From SZUA-309 sp965233675 (GTDB taxonomy: Bacteria > Pseudomonadota > Gammaproteobacteria > Pseudomonadales > Azotimanducaceae): a stretch of DNA of 64,000 bases. The translations under genes and the position numbers were made by a program. Below the pieces are notes generated by a model that searched no databases, was not told the DNA's origin, and saw only the letters and a program-made list of their open reading frames with translations. Positions within the stretch are counted from its first letter, which is position 1. Each line of letters starts with the position of its first letter. Of the stretch, positions 43,181 to 51,716 are shown in pieces. The stretch lies in contig OZ247498.1 of the NCBI GenBank assembly GCA_965233675.1, forward strand, positions 4,650,001 through 4,714,000. Direction: 5' to 3'.

Positions 43181-44914
43181 ATGAACTCGACACCTTTTAA
43201 GGTCGAACCCCAGAGTAAGTACGCAAGCCTTGCGGATGCACTCAATGCAGCCGCCCTTCAGGAAACGGGCTACAACTTCTACGGCGCCAAGGGCGAGCTG
43301 GAACACGAGCTGCCTTATAAGGTGTTGCGCGAAGATGCCATCAGTCTGGCTCGCAAGCTCCGGTCTCTCGATCTGCCGCGTGGCGCCCGTATGGCGATCG
43401 TGGCGGATACACATCCGTTGTTTCACCGCTATTTCTTTGCCTGTCAGTACGCCGGCCTGATTCCGGTACCGGTTCCCGCAGCACTTCAGCTCGGTGGCAG
43501 CGATGCATACGTGCGCCAGTTGCGCCTGCTGTTGCAGAGCTGCACCGCGTCCGTGGCCGTAGCGCCGCCGACCTATGTGGACTTCCTGCATGAAGCCGGT
43601 CATGGCCTGAATCTGGCGGTTTGCGGTGGTACGGAACTGTTCGAGGCGCTGCCGGAAGCCGATGGTGCCCTGGATCCGCTCGGTACCGGCGAGCCGGCCT
43701 ATCTGCAGTACACGTCCGGTTCCACGCGATTCCCCCGGGGTGTGGAAATGACCCAGGAATCGGTGATGAATAACCTTCGGGAAATCTGCGACATCGGCGT
43801 GCAGGTGACCGATGAGGACCGTCTGGTTTCCTGGCTGCCCTTCTATCACGACATGGGCCTGGTGGCCTTCGTGCTGGGCGCGCTCTACAGTCAGCTGTCG
43901 GTCGATTATCTCAGCCCGCGCACGTTCGCCATGCGACCCCGCCTGTGGCTGAAAATCCTCAGCGACAATAAAGGCACCGTATCTTCCAGCCCGCCAACCG
44001 GCTATGCACTCTGTGCCACCCGGTTGCGTGAAGCGGACCAGCAGCGTTATGACCTCTCGAGCTGGCGCGTGGCCTGTGTGGGTGCTGAACGAATTCATCC
44101 CGAGCAGCTACGTCGTTTTGCCAAGCTGCTGGAACCCGTGGGTTTCAACCCGAATGCCTTCGTGGCCTGCTACGGCATGGCGGAATGCGGCCTCGGCATC
44201 AGCTTCGCGCCGCTGGGCGAAGGGGTATTTGTCGATCGGGTGAACAAAGATCTGATGATCGACACCGGTCGTGCCGAACCGGCGGATGAAGATTACCTGG
44301 AACTCGTCGACTGCGGCGCCCCACTGCCCAGCTACGAGACCAAAGTCTGCGACGAGGCGGGCAACCCGCTGCCCGAACGCCAGTGTGGCCGGATCTGCGT
44401 GCGCGGCCCGAACGTCATGCGCGGTTACTTCGGTGACCCGGAGACGACGGCAGAAGTGCTGACCGAAGACGGCTGGCTCGATACCGGCGACATCGGTTAC
44501 CGGATCGACGATCACATCGTGATCACCGCCCGGAAGAAGGACGTGATCATCGTCAATGGCCGCAACCTCTGGCCCCAGGATCTCGAACATCTCGCCGAGA
44601 GCACTCCGGGTGTTCGGATGGGCGATACCTCCGCATTCTCCGTGACCCGTCCCAATGGCGAAGAACTGGCGGTGCTGGTGGTGGAATCGAGAAAGTCCCA
44701 GCCGGAACTGGCCAGCACACTGGCAGGCCTCATGCGTTCCAACTTCGGTGTGACCCCCTACATAGACATGGTGCCGCCGAGGACCCTGCCGCGGACCTCA
44801 TCCGGCAAACTGTCGCGCTCCAGAGCCTGTGCGGATTTCGTCGCGCGGATGACCTGGGACGAGAACGGTCAGCCCGTCGCCCTCGCTGATGAACGTCAAG
44901 AGGCGAATGCCTGA
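43181..44914 (+). CDS. Fatty acyl-AMP ligase / acyl-ACP synthetase of the sphingolipid locus
   Basis: A 577-residue ANL-superfamily enzyme of the fatty acyl-AMP ligase type. The P-loop YTSGSTRFPRG is at 177-187, DTGDIGYRID is the A8-side motif and NGRNLWPQDLEHLAE the C-terminal hinge, with the catalytic Lys in RTSSGKLSRS. It should activate a fatty acid and load it on the ACP encoded two genes downstream, to supply acyl-ACP to serine palmitoyltransferase. Caulobacter has an equivalent gene beside spt and acp. It overlaps the next gene. Confidence 0.85.
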   Translation: MNSTPFKVEPQSKYASLADALNAAALQETGYNFYGAKGELEHELPYKVLREDAISLARKLRSLDLPRGARMAIVADTHPLFHRYFFACQYAGLIPVPVPAALQLGGSDAYVRQLRLLLQSCTASVAVAPPTYVDFLHEAGHGLNLAVCGGTELFEALPEADGALDPLGTGEPAYLQYTSGSTRFPRGVEMTQESVMNNLREICDIGVQVTDEDRLVSWLPFYHDMGLVAFVLGALYSQLSVDYLSPRTFAMRPRLWLKILSDNKGTVSSSPPTGYALCATRLREADQQRYDLSSWRVACVGAERIHPEQLRRFAKLLEPVGFNPNAFVACYGMAECGLGISFAPLGEGVFVDRVNKDLMIDTGRAEPADEDYLELVDCGAPLPSYETKVCDEAGNPLPERQCGRICVRGPNVMRGYFGDPETTAEVLTEDGWLDTGDIGYRIDDHIVITARKKDVIIVNGRNLWPQDLEHLAESTPGVRMGDTSAFSVTRPNGEELAVLVVESRKSQPELASTLAGLMRSNFGVTPYIDMVPPRTLPRTSSGKLSRSRACADFVARMTWDENGQPVALADERQEANA

Positions 44915-45884
44915 GCCGGCAGGCGACCCGACACAGTCAACTGCACGACGGATGGCAAAAGGCCGCATCCTTCTGACCGGCGCCACCGGCTTCATCGGTC
45001 GGCGTATCCAGAATCGACTCATTGAAGAAGGCTGGCACCTGCGCGTGCTGGCCAGATCCGCTTCCGGTCGTGCGGATAATCTTCACCCCAGGGCGGAACA
45101 CATCGACGGCTCGTTTGCGGATGCCAATGCGCTGGCGCGCGGTGTGGCGGGCACACAGGCTGTGATCAACTGCGCCGGCAGCGTGCGGGGCCTCCGCTAC
45201 GAGGACTTTGCGGCGGCCAATGTGGAGGGTGTGCGGGCACTCTGCGAAGCGATCGGCCGGCTCAGCACTCCGCCGCCGATTCTGCATCTTTCTTCTCTGG
45301 CAGCTACGGCGCCCGATCTCTCTCACTACGCGCGTTCTAAACGGGCGGGGGAGGAGGTGCTCGAAAGTTTCGACACGCTGAACTGGACGGTCATCCGTCC
45401 GCCGGCCGTGTATGGGCCGGGGGATAAGGAAATGCGCGGGGCTTTCAATCTGGCCCGGCACGGCATTGTGCCCGTGCCTGGTGGCAACAGAGCCCAGCGA
45501 CTGTCCATGCTGCATGTGGACGATCTCGTCGCGGCGGTGGTCGCCTGGCTGACGCTCCCCACCGCGCACCGTCACCATGTGTACAGCATCGACGATGGCA
45601 AAGCACAAGGCTATGACTGGAACGAGATCGCCCGGGCCTCAATGAAGAACAAGGACGGCAGGCCGATATTCATCAGCCTGCCGACCGGCCTGCTGAAAGC
45701 GATGGCCTGGGCGAACGAGCACCTGGCTGCGGTAACGGGCAGGGCCATCATGCTATCCAGCGGCAAGGTCCGGGAGCTGACCTACCCGCAATGGGTAGCA
45801 GAGAACGGAGCGTTCAGTCAGGCCACTGGCTGGCGTCCCCAGATACCGCTTGCCGAGGGTGTGAGCGGCCTGTTTGAATCGTAA
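44907..45884 (+). CDS. NAD(P)-dependent epimerase/dehydratase, ceramide-reductase-like (CerR)
   Basis: An extended SDR of about 325 residues. TGATGFIG (24-31) binds NAD(P); the catalytic YxxxK is YARSK in the SHYARSKRAGEE segment. In Caulobacter the SDR in the same gene neighbourhood (CerR) reduces the 3-keto group of the ceramide precursor, and I infer the same role. The start is uncertain: ATG 44907 has AGAGG close upstream, ATG 44889 and 44952 are alternatives. It overlaps the ligase gene and precedes acp. Confidence 0.75.
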   Translation: MPEPAGDPTQSTARRMAKGRILLTGATGFIGRRIQNRLIEEGWHLRVLARSASGRADNLHPRAEHIDGSFADANALARGVAGTQAVINCAGSVRGLRYEDFAAANVEGVRALCEAIGRLSTPPPILHLSSLAATAPDLSHYARSKRAGEEVLESFDTLNWTVIRPPAVYGPGDKEMRGAFNLARHGIVPVPGGNRAQRLSMLHVDDLVAAVVAWLTLPTAHRHHVYSIDDGKAQGYDWNEIARASMKNKDGRPIFISLPTGLLKAMAWANEHLAAVTGRAIMLSSGKVRELTYPQWVAENGAFSQATGWRPQIPLAEGVSGLFES

Positions 45885-45913
45885 ATTGACCTCTATGGAA
45901 CGGAGTGGCGTCC

Positions 45914-46150
45914 ATGAACGAGACAGAATCCCAGTTGTGCCAGTTGCTCAGAACGGCGCTCGATAAAGAGTTTCCCGATCTGACGGCAGCCACGGATCTG
46001 GTGGATGACCTCGCCCTGGAGTCCATTCAAGTCATGGATTTCATCGCCGAGGTGGAAGATCACTTCGACATTCTCATCGAGGTGGACCGACTCGCCAGCA
46101 TCCGCACGCTCGCCGAGCTGGGCAAACTGGTGGAAGAAGAGGTCGGCTAG
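45914..46150 (+). CDS. Acyl carrier protein
   Basis: A 78-residue acidic four-helix protein. The phosphopantetheine Ser37 is in DDLALESIQVMDF and helix III is EVEDHFDILIE. GGAG lies nine bases before ATG 45914; a GTG at 45905 is possible. It is not in a fatty-acid synthesis cluster, and sits directly upstream of serine palmitoyltransferase, so a dedicated carrier for the sphingoid acyl donor is likely. Confidence 0.88.
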   Translation: MNETESQLCQLLRTALDKEFPDLTAATDLVDDLALESIQVMDFIAEVEDHFDILIEVDRLASIRTLAELGKLVEEEVG

Positions 46151-46230
46151 CGAGCCGAAGAGGTCGGCCGGGCTCGGCCTGAGCCACGACGGACATGGCC
46201 TGTCCGGTTCGTTATCAAGGAGATGAAGGC

Positions 46231-47400
46231 ATGAGCTTACTGGCGAAATTCAGCGACCTGGCCGTGCAGCGGGAAGCGCTGGCGGATGCGGATCCAAGCA
46301 AGGTGGTGATCGACGAGATCCTCTCGGCCACCGAGGCGATGATCAACGGCCGCCATACGATTCTGGCAGGCACCAACAACTACCTTGGGCTCACCTTCGA
46401 TCCTGATTGTGTTTCTGCCGGTCAGCAGGCGCTGGCCGAGATGGGCACAGGCACCACGGGCTCGCGGATGGCGAACGGCAACTACGCCAGTCACCGTGCG
46501 CTCGAGACGGAACTGGCCGACTTCTACGGCTATCCCCATGCCATGGTTTTCTCAACCGGTTATGCCGCCAACCTGGGTGTGCTGTCCGCGCTGCTGGGTC
46601 CGGATGACGCCATCCTCCTGGACGCGGATGCCCATGCCAGCCTTTATGACGGGGCCGCCATGACCAAGGCCGGCATGTTCCGCTTCAAGCACAATGATCC
46701 GGACAGCCTGGACAAGCGTCTATCCCGCCTGAAAGATCGGGCGGCGCGCACGCTGGTGGTGATCGAGGGTCTGTACAGCGTGCTCGGGGACACCGCCCCC
46801 ATGCAGGAATTCGTGGAGGTGAAGGATCGTCACGGTGCCCTGCTGATGGTGGACGAAGCGCATTCGCTTGGCGTCTACGGCGAGCATGGTCGGGGTGTGG
46901 TGGAGTCTTCCCAAACTCAGGATCAGGTCGACTTCGTGGTCGGCACCTTCTCCAAGAGTCTGGCCAGTACCGGTGGCTATTGTGTGAGCCGGCATCAGGA
47001 ACTGGAATTGTTCAAATACGCCAGCCGTCCCTACATGTTCACGGCTTCACCCTGTCCGAGCGTCATCGCGACGACACGGGCTGCCTTGAACGCGCTGCGA
47101 ACCCGCCCGGCGCTCAAGGCGCAGCTCTGGCGCAACGCCGAGCGGCTGTATGGTGCGCTCAAGGCGATGAATCTCTGGCTCGGGCCTGAACTCTCCCCGG
47201 TGGTGGCCATCCGGCTCGAAGATCGGGGCCTGGCGCTCAACGCCTGGCAGCGTCTGCTGGAATCCGGCGTGTACTGCAACCTGATGCTGCCACCCGCCGC
47301 ACCGGAAGGTGGCAGCGTACTGCGTTTCTCCCTGTCTGCTGCCCATACGGACGAGCAGGTGGACATTCTCATTGAGCGTATTAGCGCGCTCGGATTGTAA
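46231..47400 (+). CDS. spt: Serine palmitoyltransferase (alpha-oxoamine synthase family)
   Basis: 389 residues from ATG 46231, preceded by AAGGAG. A PLP fold type I enzyme with substrate His135 (DADAHASLYDG), DEAHSLGVYG at 208-217 and the Schiff-base Lys242 in GTFSKSLASTGG. The GTFSKS form is typical of SPT, whereas BioF and Kbl usually read TLGKA. SPT condenses serine with an acyl thioester to 3-ketosphinganine, the first step of sphingolipid synthesis. The adjacent ACP and acyl ligase suggest acyl-ACP is the donor. Confidence 0.88.
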   Translation: MSLLAKFSDLAVQREALADADPSKVVIDEILSATEAMINGRHTILAGTNNYLGLTFDPDCVSAGQQALAEMGTGTTGSRMANGNYASHRALETELADFYGYPHAMVFSTGYAANLGVLSALLGPDDAILLDADAHASLYDGAAMTKAGMFRFKHNDPDSLDKRLSRLKDRAARTLVVIEGLYSVLGDTAPMQEFVEVKDRHGALLMVDEAHSLGVYGEHGRGVVESSQTQDQVDFVVGTFSKSLASTGGYCVSRHQELELFKYASRPYMFTASPCPSVIATTRAALNALRTRPALKAQLWRNAERLYGALKAMNLWLGPELSPVVAIRLEDRGLALNAWQRLLESGVYCNLMLPPAAPEGGSVLRFSLSAAHTDEQVDILIERISALGL

Positions 47401-47412
47401 GAGGTCAGCACC

Positions 47413-48612
47413 ATGACTACCCGCGCGTACATCATCGGCGAGAGCGACGTTGTGCTCTGGGGCATCTCCTCCCGTGAGCGGCTCAGTCGCCAGATCGGCA
47501 GCATTCCCGACCTGACGCTGGTGGAGAGCCAGGATGAACTCACCGGCGGTGATTCGGTTCTGCTGCTGCGAGCCGACTATCTGTTCGAGGTGCGCACGCT
47601 GACGGCGCTGCTCGAGCGGAAGGGCATCCTCACCTGTGAAGGGCAACCGGCTGCCGCCCATGTAGACGGGGGCGATCAGGCCTCCGCTCTGGCCATACTC
47701 ACGGGCACTGCCGAAACGGCGTCAGCGGCTGCAGCCAGCCTCGAGCGATTCGAGACCACAGACATTCAGACCTTTGAGCGCACGCTGCGTCGCACTGATC
47801 CACCGACGCTGCGGCCCATGCGGGAAGAAGACAAGACGGCCCTATCCAACCAGCTTTATGGCAGCGCCTACAAAGGCGTGACTGACCTTGTCACCAAATT
47901 CTGGTGGCCGAGGCCCGCGAAAGTTGTGGTTGGCTGGTGTGCAGATCGTCATATCACCCCCAATCTGGTCACGCTCACGGGCCTGGTCCTGATGCTCTTC
48001 GCCGGCTGGTGCTTTTACGAAGGCGCCTACCTGATCGGTCTGGCCGCCGGCTGGATCATGACCTTTCTCGATACCGTGGATGGCAAACTGGCCCGGGTCA
48101 CGGTCCAGTCCAGCCAGGCAGGGCATCTGCTCGATCACGGCATGGATCTCATCCATCCACCGTTCTGGTACTGGCTGTGGGGGCTTGGTCTGGCAGTGCC
48201 GCCGGTGTTGTGGGGCCTCGAGGCGAATACGCTCTATGTCTGGCTGTTCGTCGGCTACATTGGCGGACGGGTGGCGGAAGGCGTTTTCCACTTTCTCGGC
48301 AACACGGCGATATTCACCTGGCAGCCGTTCGACTCCTATTTCCGGCTGGTGACCGGTCGCCGCAATCCAAACATGATCCTGCTGACGGTGTTCGCCGTGC
48401 TGGGACAGCCGGAATGGGCATTCCTGTCCGTGGTGATCTGGACCGTGCTGTCTACGCTGGTGCTTTTTGTGCGTGTGTTCATGGGCCTGGCCGTGCGACA
48501 GTTCAGTGGTGAGCCGCTGAATTCGTGGATGGAAGATCCGGAAGCCGCCGCGGAAAAACATCCGGCCGCATTCCGCACGTTCTCCACCACCCGCAGTGCC
48601 TACGGTGACTAA
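47413..48612 (+). CDS. CDP-alcohol phosphatidyltransferase with N-terminal extra domain
   Basis: A 399-residue membrane enzyme. The catalytic motif D223-G-x2-A227-R228-x8-G237-x3-D241-x3-D245 is complete, with about six membrane segments from 170 to 370. Residues 1-150 form a soluble domain without a clear nucleotide loop; LLLRADYLFE and the overall pattern suggest a degenerate nucleotidyltransferase-like fold, as in bifunctional inositol-phosphate enzymes. It probably transfers an alcohol-phosphate from a CDP-alcohol to an acceptor lipid; in this context a ceramide head group is inferred. Confidence 0.8.
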   Translation: MTTRAYIIGESDVVLWGISSRERLSRQIGSIPDLTLVESQDELTGGDSVLLLRADYLFEVRTLTALLERKGILTCEGQPAAAHVDGGDQASALAILTGTAETASAAAASLERFETTDIQTFERTLRRTDPPTLRPMREEDKTALSNQLYGSAYKGVTDLVTKFWWPRPAKVVVGWCADRHITPNLVTLTGLVLMLFAGWCFYEGAYLIGLAAGWIMTFLDTVDGKLARVTVQSSQAGHLLDHGMDLIHPPFWYWLWGLGLAVPPVLWGLEANTLYVWLFVGYIGGRVAEGVFHFLGNTAIFTWQPFDSYFRLVTGRRNPNMILLTVFAVLGQPEWAFLSVVIWTVLSTLVLFVRVFMGLAVRQFSGEPLNSWMEDPEAAAEKHPAAFRTFSTTRSAYGD

Positions 48613-49504
48613 GCAACCGTCTTCCATCCGCCCGGAGCAGGTGCTGCCGGCCGTGCGCGCCATGCTCGATCGGAGTGAGGTTCGCGGAGAAGCCAGTTAC
48701 GCCGATGATCCTCAGGTACGCTCGCTCGTGACCGCGGCCAGAGAGCGCTTCGGCGATGCGATGGAAGCCGTGGTGCTGTACGGGTCTTTCACCCGCGGGG
48801 AGAAAGACACCCTGCTCGACCTTTATGTGCTGCTTCGCGATTTTTCGCCGTTGCCGGGCTGGCAGCGCGTGCTCGGACGACTGCTTGCACCCAATGTCTA
48901 TCAGCTGAAAACGGATCTCTGCCGTGCCAAGGTGGCCGTGATGACTTTCGATCAGCTGGAGAAAAGCGTGCGCGGTGATGTGACGCCGTATTTCTGGGCC
49001 CGGTTTGCGCAACCGACGACGCTGATCCATCAGGCTGACGATGCTGTGGCCGAGCGCTACGCCCGGGTGGTCACGAATGCCGCCGAACGTCTGGTGGCCG
49101 CGGCGAGCGTGGATGGCGCCGGCCAGATGCCGTCGGAAGACTTCTGGATACATACCTTTTCGCTCACCTACGACACGGAACTGCGCTCGGAACGAGCCAG
49201 CCGTTATCAGTCGCTCTACCAGGCCAATGCACCCTATTTCGATGCGCTGCATGCCGCCTATGCGGATAGCAGGCATCCGCCTCAAACCCGCTGGTCCATC
49301 CGCAAGCTGGCCGGCAAACTGCTCTCTGTTCTGCGTCTGTGCAAATCCTCGCTGACCTTCGATGATCCAGTCGACTACGCGCTCTGGAAAGTACAACGCC
49401 ACTCCGGCGTGACGGTGACTGCGACCGAACGGCAACGGCGCTATCCGCTGATCTTCGCCTGGCCCCTGGTCTGGCAGCTGTATCGGCGGGGCGCGCTCAA
49501 GTGA
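48596..49504 (+). CDS. Nucleotidyltransferase-fold protein with altered acidic motif
   Basis: A 302-residue protein. LYGSFTRGEKDTLLDLYVLL (about 61-80) follows the pol-beta-type pattern hGS...Dh[DE]h, but the second acid is Tyr (DLY), so catalysis may be lost or changed. The C-terminal half is helical and has basic and aromatic residues with no membrane span. GTG 48596 overlaps the previous gene by 17 bases; GTG 48605 is an alternative. Substrate unknown. Its fixed position between the CDP-alcohol enzyme and a flippase suggests a part in the same lipid pathway. Confidence 0.7.
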   Translation: MPTVTKQPSSIRPEQVLPAVRAMLDRSEVRGEASYADDPQVRSLVTAARERFGDAMEAVVLYGSFTRGEKDTLLDLYVLLRDFSPLPGWQRVLGRLLAPNVYQLKTDLCRAKVAVMTFDQLEKSVRGDVTPYFWARFAQPTTLIHQADDAVAERYARVVTNAAERLVAAASVDGAGQMPSEDFWIHTFSLTYDTELRSERASRYQSLYQANAPYFDALHAAYADSRHPPQTRWSIRKLAGKLLSVLRLCKSSLTFDDPVDYALWKVQRHSGVTVTATERQRRYPLIFAWPLVWQLYRRGALK

Positions 49505-50847
49505 CACCTCCTCTGGTGGAGAAGCCGGGTCGGACGGGCCGGTTGCTCACCAACTTCAGCTGGCTGGTCGGCGGCAGGACCACCGGCGCCCTGATGGCGC
49601 TGGCGGCCACGGTGCTCGCCGCCCGCGCGCTGGGTGCAGAGGCACTCGGACTGATCGTGTTGATTCATGCCGCAGCGATCATGATCCGACAGCTGTGCAA
49701 CGTGAAAACCTCGGAAGCCATCATTCGCTACGGCGTACCGCTGGCTGAGGAAAAACGGATCGGTGAGCTGCGCGGGCTCGTCTTTGGATTTGCGCGAATA
49801 GACCTGGCTGCAGGCCTTGTCGCCGCGGTTGCCGGTGCGGTGCTGCTCTTTGGCTTCTCCGACCAGCTCGAGCTGCCCGCCGAGCTGGTGTTGCCTGCTG
49901 CGGTATACGTGCTGGTGCTTGTTTTCTCGGTCACCGGAACGGCCCGGGGTACCCTGCGCCTGCTCGACCGATTCGGTGCGCTGTCCGCGCAGTTGACCGT
50001 TGGGCCGGCACTGAAGCTGATTGGGGTCGGGGCGCTCGTGGCATCACCCTACAGCGACCGCCCTGCGCCGTACGTGCTGGTCTGGGGGAGCGCCTACCTG
50101 GTGGAACATCTGTATTCCTGGTGGCGCGCTTACCGCGCGTTTGCCAACTACTGCGGAGACGTGAAGACCACCGCACCCGAGCTCAACCGTCCGGAGGTGA
50201 GGAGCTTTCTGTACACCGTGTACTGGCAGTCCACCCTCGATGCGGCGCCAAAGCAGGCGGCGACACTGCTGGCAGGGTCGATGCTCGGCCCGGCCGCCGC
50301 CGCCCTTTTTGCGTTTGCCCGGGATCTTGCCGAAGTACTGGCCAAGCCCGTGGTGCTGCTTCGTCAGGTGGTGTTTCCGGATCTGGCCCGGTTGTGGCGC
50401 AACGATGTACCCCGATTCCTTCGGGTCACCTGGCGAACGGGCGCCATTACGGCCGGGGTCGGTCTGATCGTGGTCGTGATCGCCGCCTTTGCCGCTGAGC
50501 CGCTGCTCATCGCCCTGGCCGGAAGCGATTTCGGTGCGGCAGCAACCCTGCTGACGCTGCTGCTGCTCGCCGCTTCCATTGAGCTTGCCGGCGCCGCCTT
50601 CCGGCCGGCCAGCTATGTGATGGGCAAGGCTCGTACGCTGCTGAAAGTGCAGGTCGTCGCCACGACGGCCTATCTGATCTGCTTCGTCGTGTTCATCCAG
50701 ATCTACGAACTGAACGGGATAGGGCTGGCGGCGATCATTTCCGGCCTGGTCACCTTTGCCGGTGCGGGGGTGATCGTACTCCGCAGCGCCCGGGCCCGTC
50801 TTAAGGGCGACGCGCTTGCGTCCCTGGACAACGGCCGCCAGGCTTGA
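49501..50847 (+). CDS. MOP superfamily flippase (polysaccharide/lipid exporter type)
   Basis: A 448-residue inner-membrane protein with about 12-14 hydrophobic segments and the Wzx/MurJ-like start NFSWLVGGRTTGALMALAATVLAARALGAEALG. It uses a GTG start that overlaps the previous stop (GTGA). MOP proteins flip lipid-linked polyprenyl sugars. Here the neighbours are lipid enzymes and not glycosyltransferases, so flipping of a sphingolipid across the inner membrane is an inference worth testing. Confidence 0.8.
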   Translation: MTPPLVEKPGRTGRLLTNFSWLVGGRTTGALMALAATVLAARALGAEALGLIVLIHAAAIMIRQLCNVKTSEAIIRYGVPLAEEKRIGELRGLVFGFARIDLAAGLVAAVAGAVLLFGFSDQLELPAELVLPAAVYVLVLVFSVTGTARGTLRLLDRFGALSAQLTVGPALKLIGVGALVASPYSDRPAPYVLVWGSAYLVEHLYSWWRAYRAFANYCGDVKTTAPELNRPEVRSFLYTVYWQSTLDAAPKQAATLLAGSMLGPAAAALFAFARDLAEVLAKPVVLLRQVVFPDLARLWRNDVPRFLRVTWRTGAITAGVGLIVVVIAAFAAEPLLIALAGSDFGAAATLLTLLLLAASIELAGAAFRPASYVMGKARTLLKVQVVATTAYLICFVVFIQIYELNGIGLAAIISGLVTFAGAGVIVLRSARARLKGDALASLDNGRQA

Positions 50848-50852
50848 CGGCT

Positions 50853-51716
50853 ATGCGGTTCATTCATATCACGGATCCACATCTGACCACGCCGCCGAGC
50901 CGCCGCTCGCTGCTTGGCCGGTCGCACTATGGTAAGCGGTTTCTCGGCCACGCCTCCTGGAGCCGGAACCGACGCTATAGAATGCGCCGCGAATGGCTGG
51001 ATGAAGTCCAGGGCGAGCTGCTCGGCCGCCGCCCGGATCAGATTCTCCTGACCGGGGATCTGACTCAGATCGGCACCCGTGAGGAAATTCTGGAGGCCCG
51101 TGCCTGGCTCGAAAGCCTGGGTCCGCCGGAGCAGGTCTGTCTGGCGCCGGGAAATCACGATACCTACGCCGCGGAAAGCTGGCAGAACCTTCTGGCGGAA
51201 TGGGGTGACTATCTGCCGGAGGGAGGGACGGAAGGGTTTCCGATGGTCAGACGGATCGGAGACGTGCTCCTGCTCTCCGTGTCCAGTGCGGTGCCGACGC
51301 GTCCCATTTCCGCCTGCGGGTTCGTCGGCGCAGCGCAGCTCGAGCGGTTACGGAGCGCGCTGGCCGGGTCGGATCATCTGTTGCGGGTGCTCATGCTGCA
51401 TCATCCGCCCCTGCCCGGCATGATCCAGTTCCGGAAACGGCTCAGAGACGCCGCGCATCTCGAACAGGCGCTCGGACCGGATGGTGTGGACCTGATTTTC
51501 TACGGCCATCGGCATCGGAACCGGGCCACCGAACGCCTGGGTGCCCGGCTGTTCTGCACCGCTCCCGCCTCCGCCGAAAACGGCGCCTTCCGGCAGCTGG
51601 ACATCGAATCGATGCCGGGTGGCTGGCAGCTCGAACAGAATCTCGTTGCGCGAGCCGGTAGCGGTCGCTTCGAGACGATTGAAACCCATCGCTGGCAGGT
51701 CAGCGGGCGCGCCTGA
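50853..51716 (+). CDS. Calcineurin-like metallophosphoesterase
   Basis: 287 residues from ATG 50853 (MRFIHITDPHL); a TTG start at 50844 would overlap the upstream stop. The metal ligands are complete: DxH in TDPHL, GD in LTGDLTQ, GNHD, HHPP and GHRHRN. The size and pattern match the CpdA/LpxH-like group. A phosphatase step on a phosphorylated lipid or head-group precursor is possible; cAMP hydrolysis cannot be excluded. It converges on lptG with a 17-base overlap. Confidence 0.82.
   Translation: MRFIHITDPHLTTPPSRRSLLGRSHYGKRFLGHASWSRNRRYRMRREWLDEVQGELLGRRPDQILLTGDLTQIGTREEILEARAWLESLGPPEQVCLAPGNHDTYAAESWQNLLAEWGDYLPEGGTEGFPMVRRIGDVLLLSVSSAVPTRPISACGFVGAAQLERLRSALAGSDHLLRVLMLHHPPLPGMIQFRKRLRDAAHLEQALGPDGVDLIFYGHRHRNRATERLGARLFCTAPASAENGAFRQLDIESMPGGWQLEQNLVARAGSGRFETIETHRWQVSGRA

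Noticed and set aside
44889..44906. Upstream ATG start of the SDR gene
   Set aside because: No ribosome site precedes it; ATG 44907 has AGAGG nearby and still retains the full NAD motif.
46231..47400. 8-amino-7-oxononanoate synthase (BioF) or Kbl instead of SPT
   Set aside because: No biotin or threonine-catabolism genes are adjacent, the PLP motif is GTFSKS, and neighbours are acp, acyl ligase and a CerR-like SDR.
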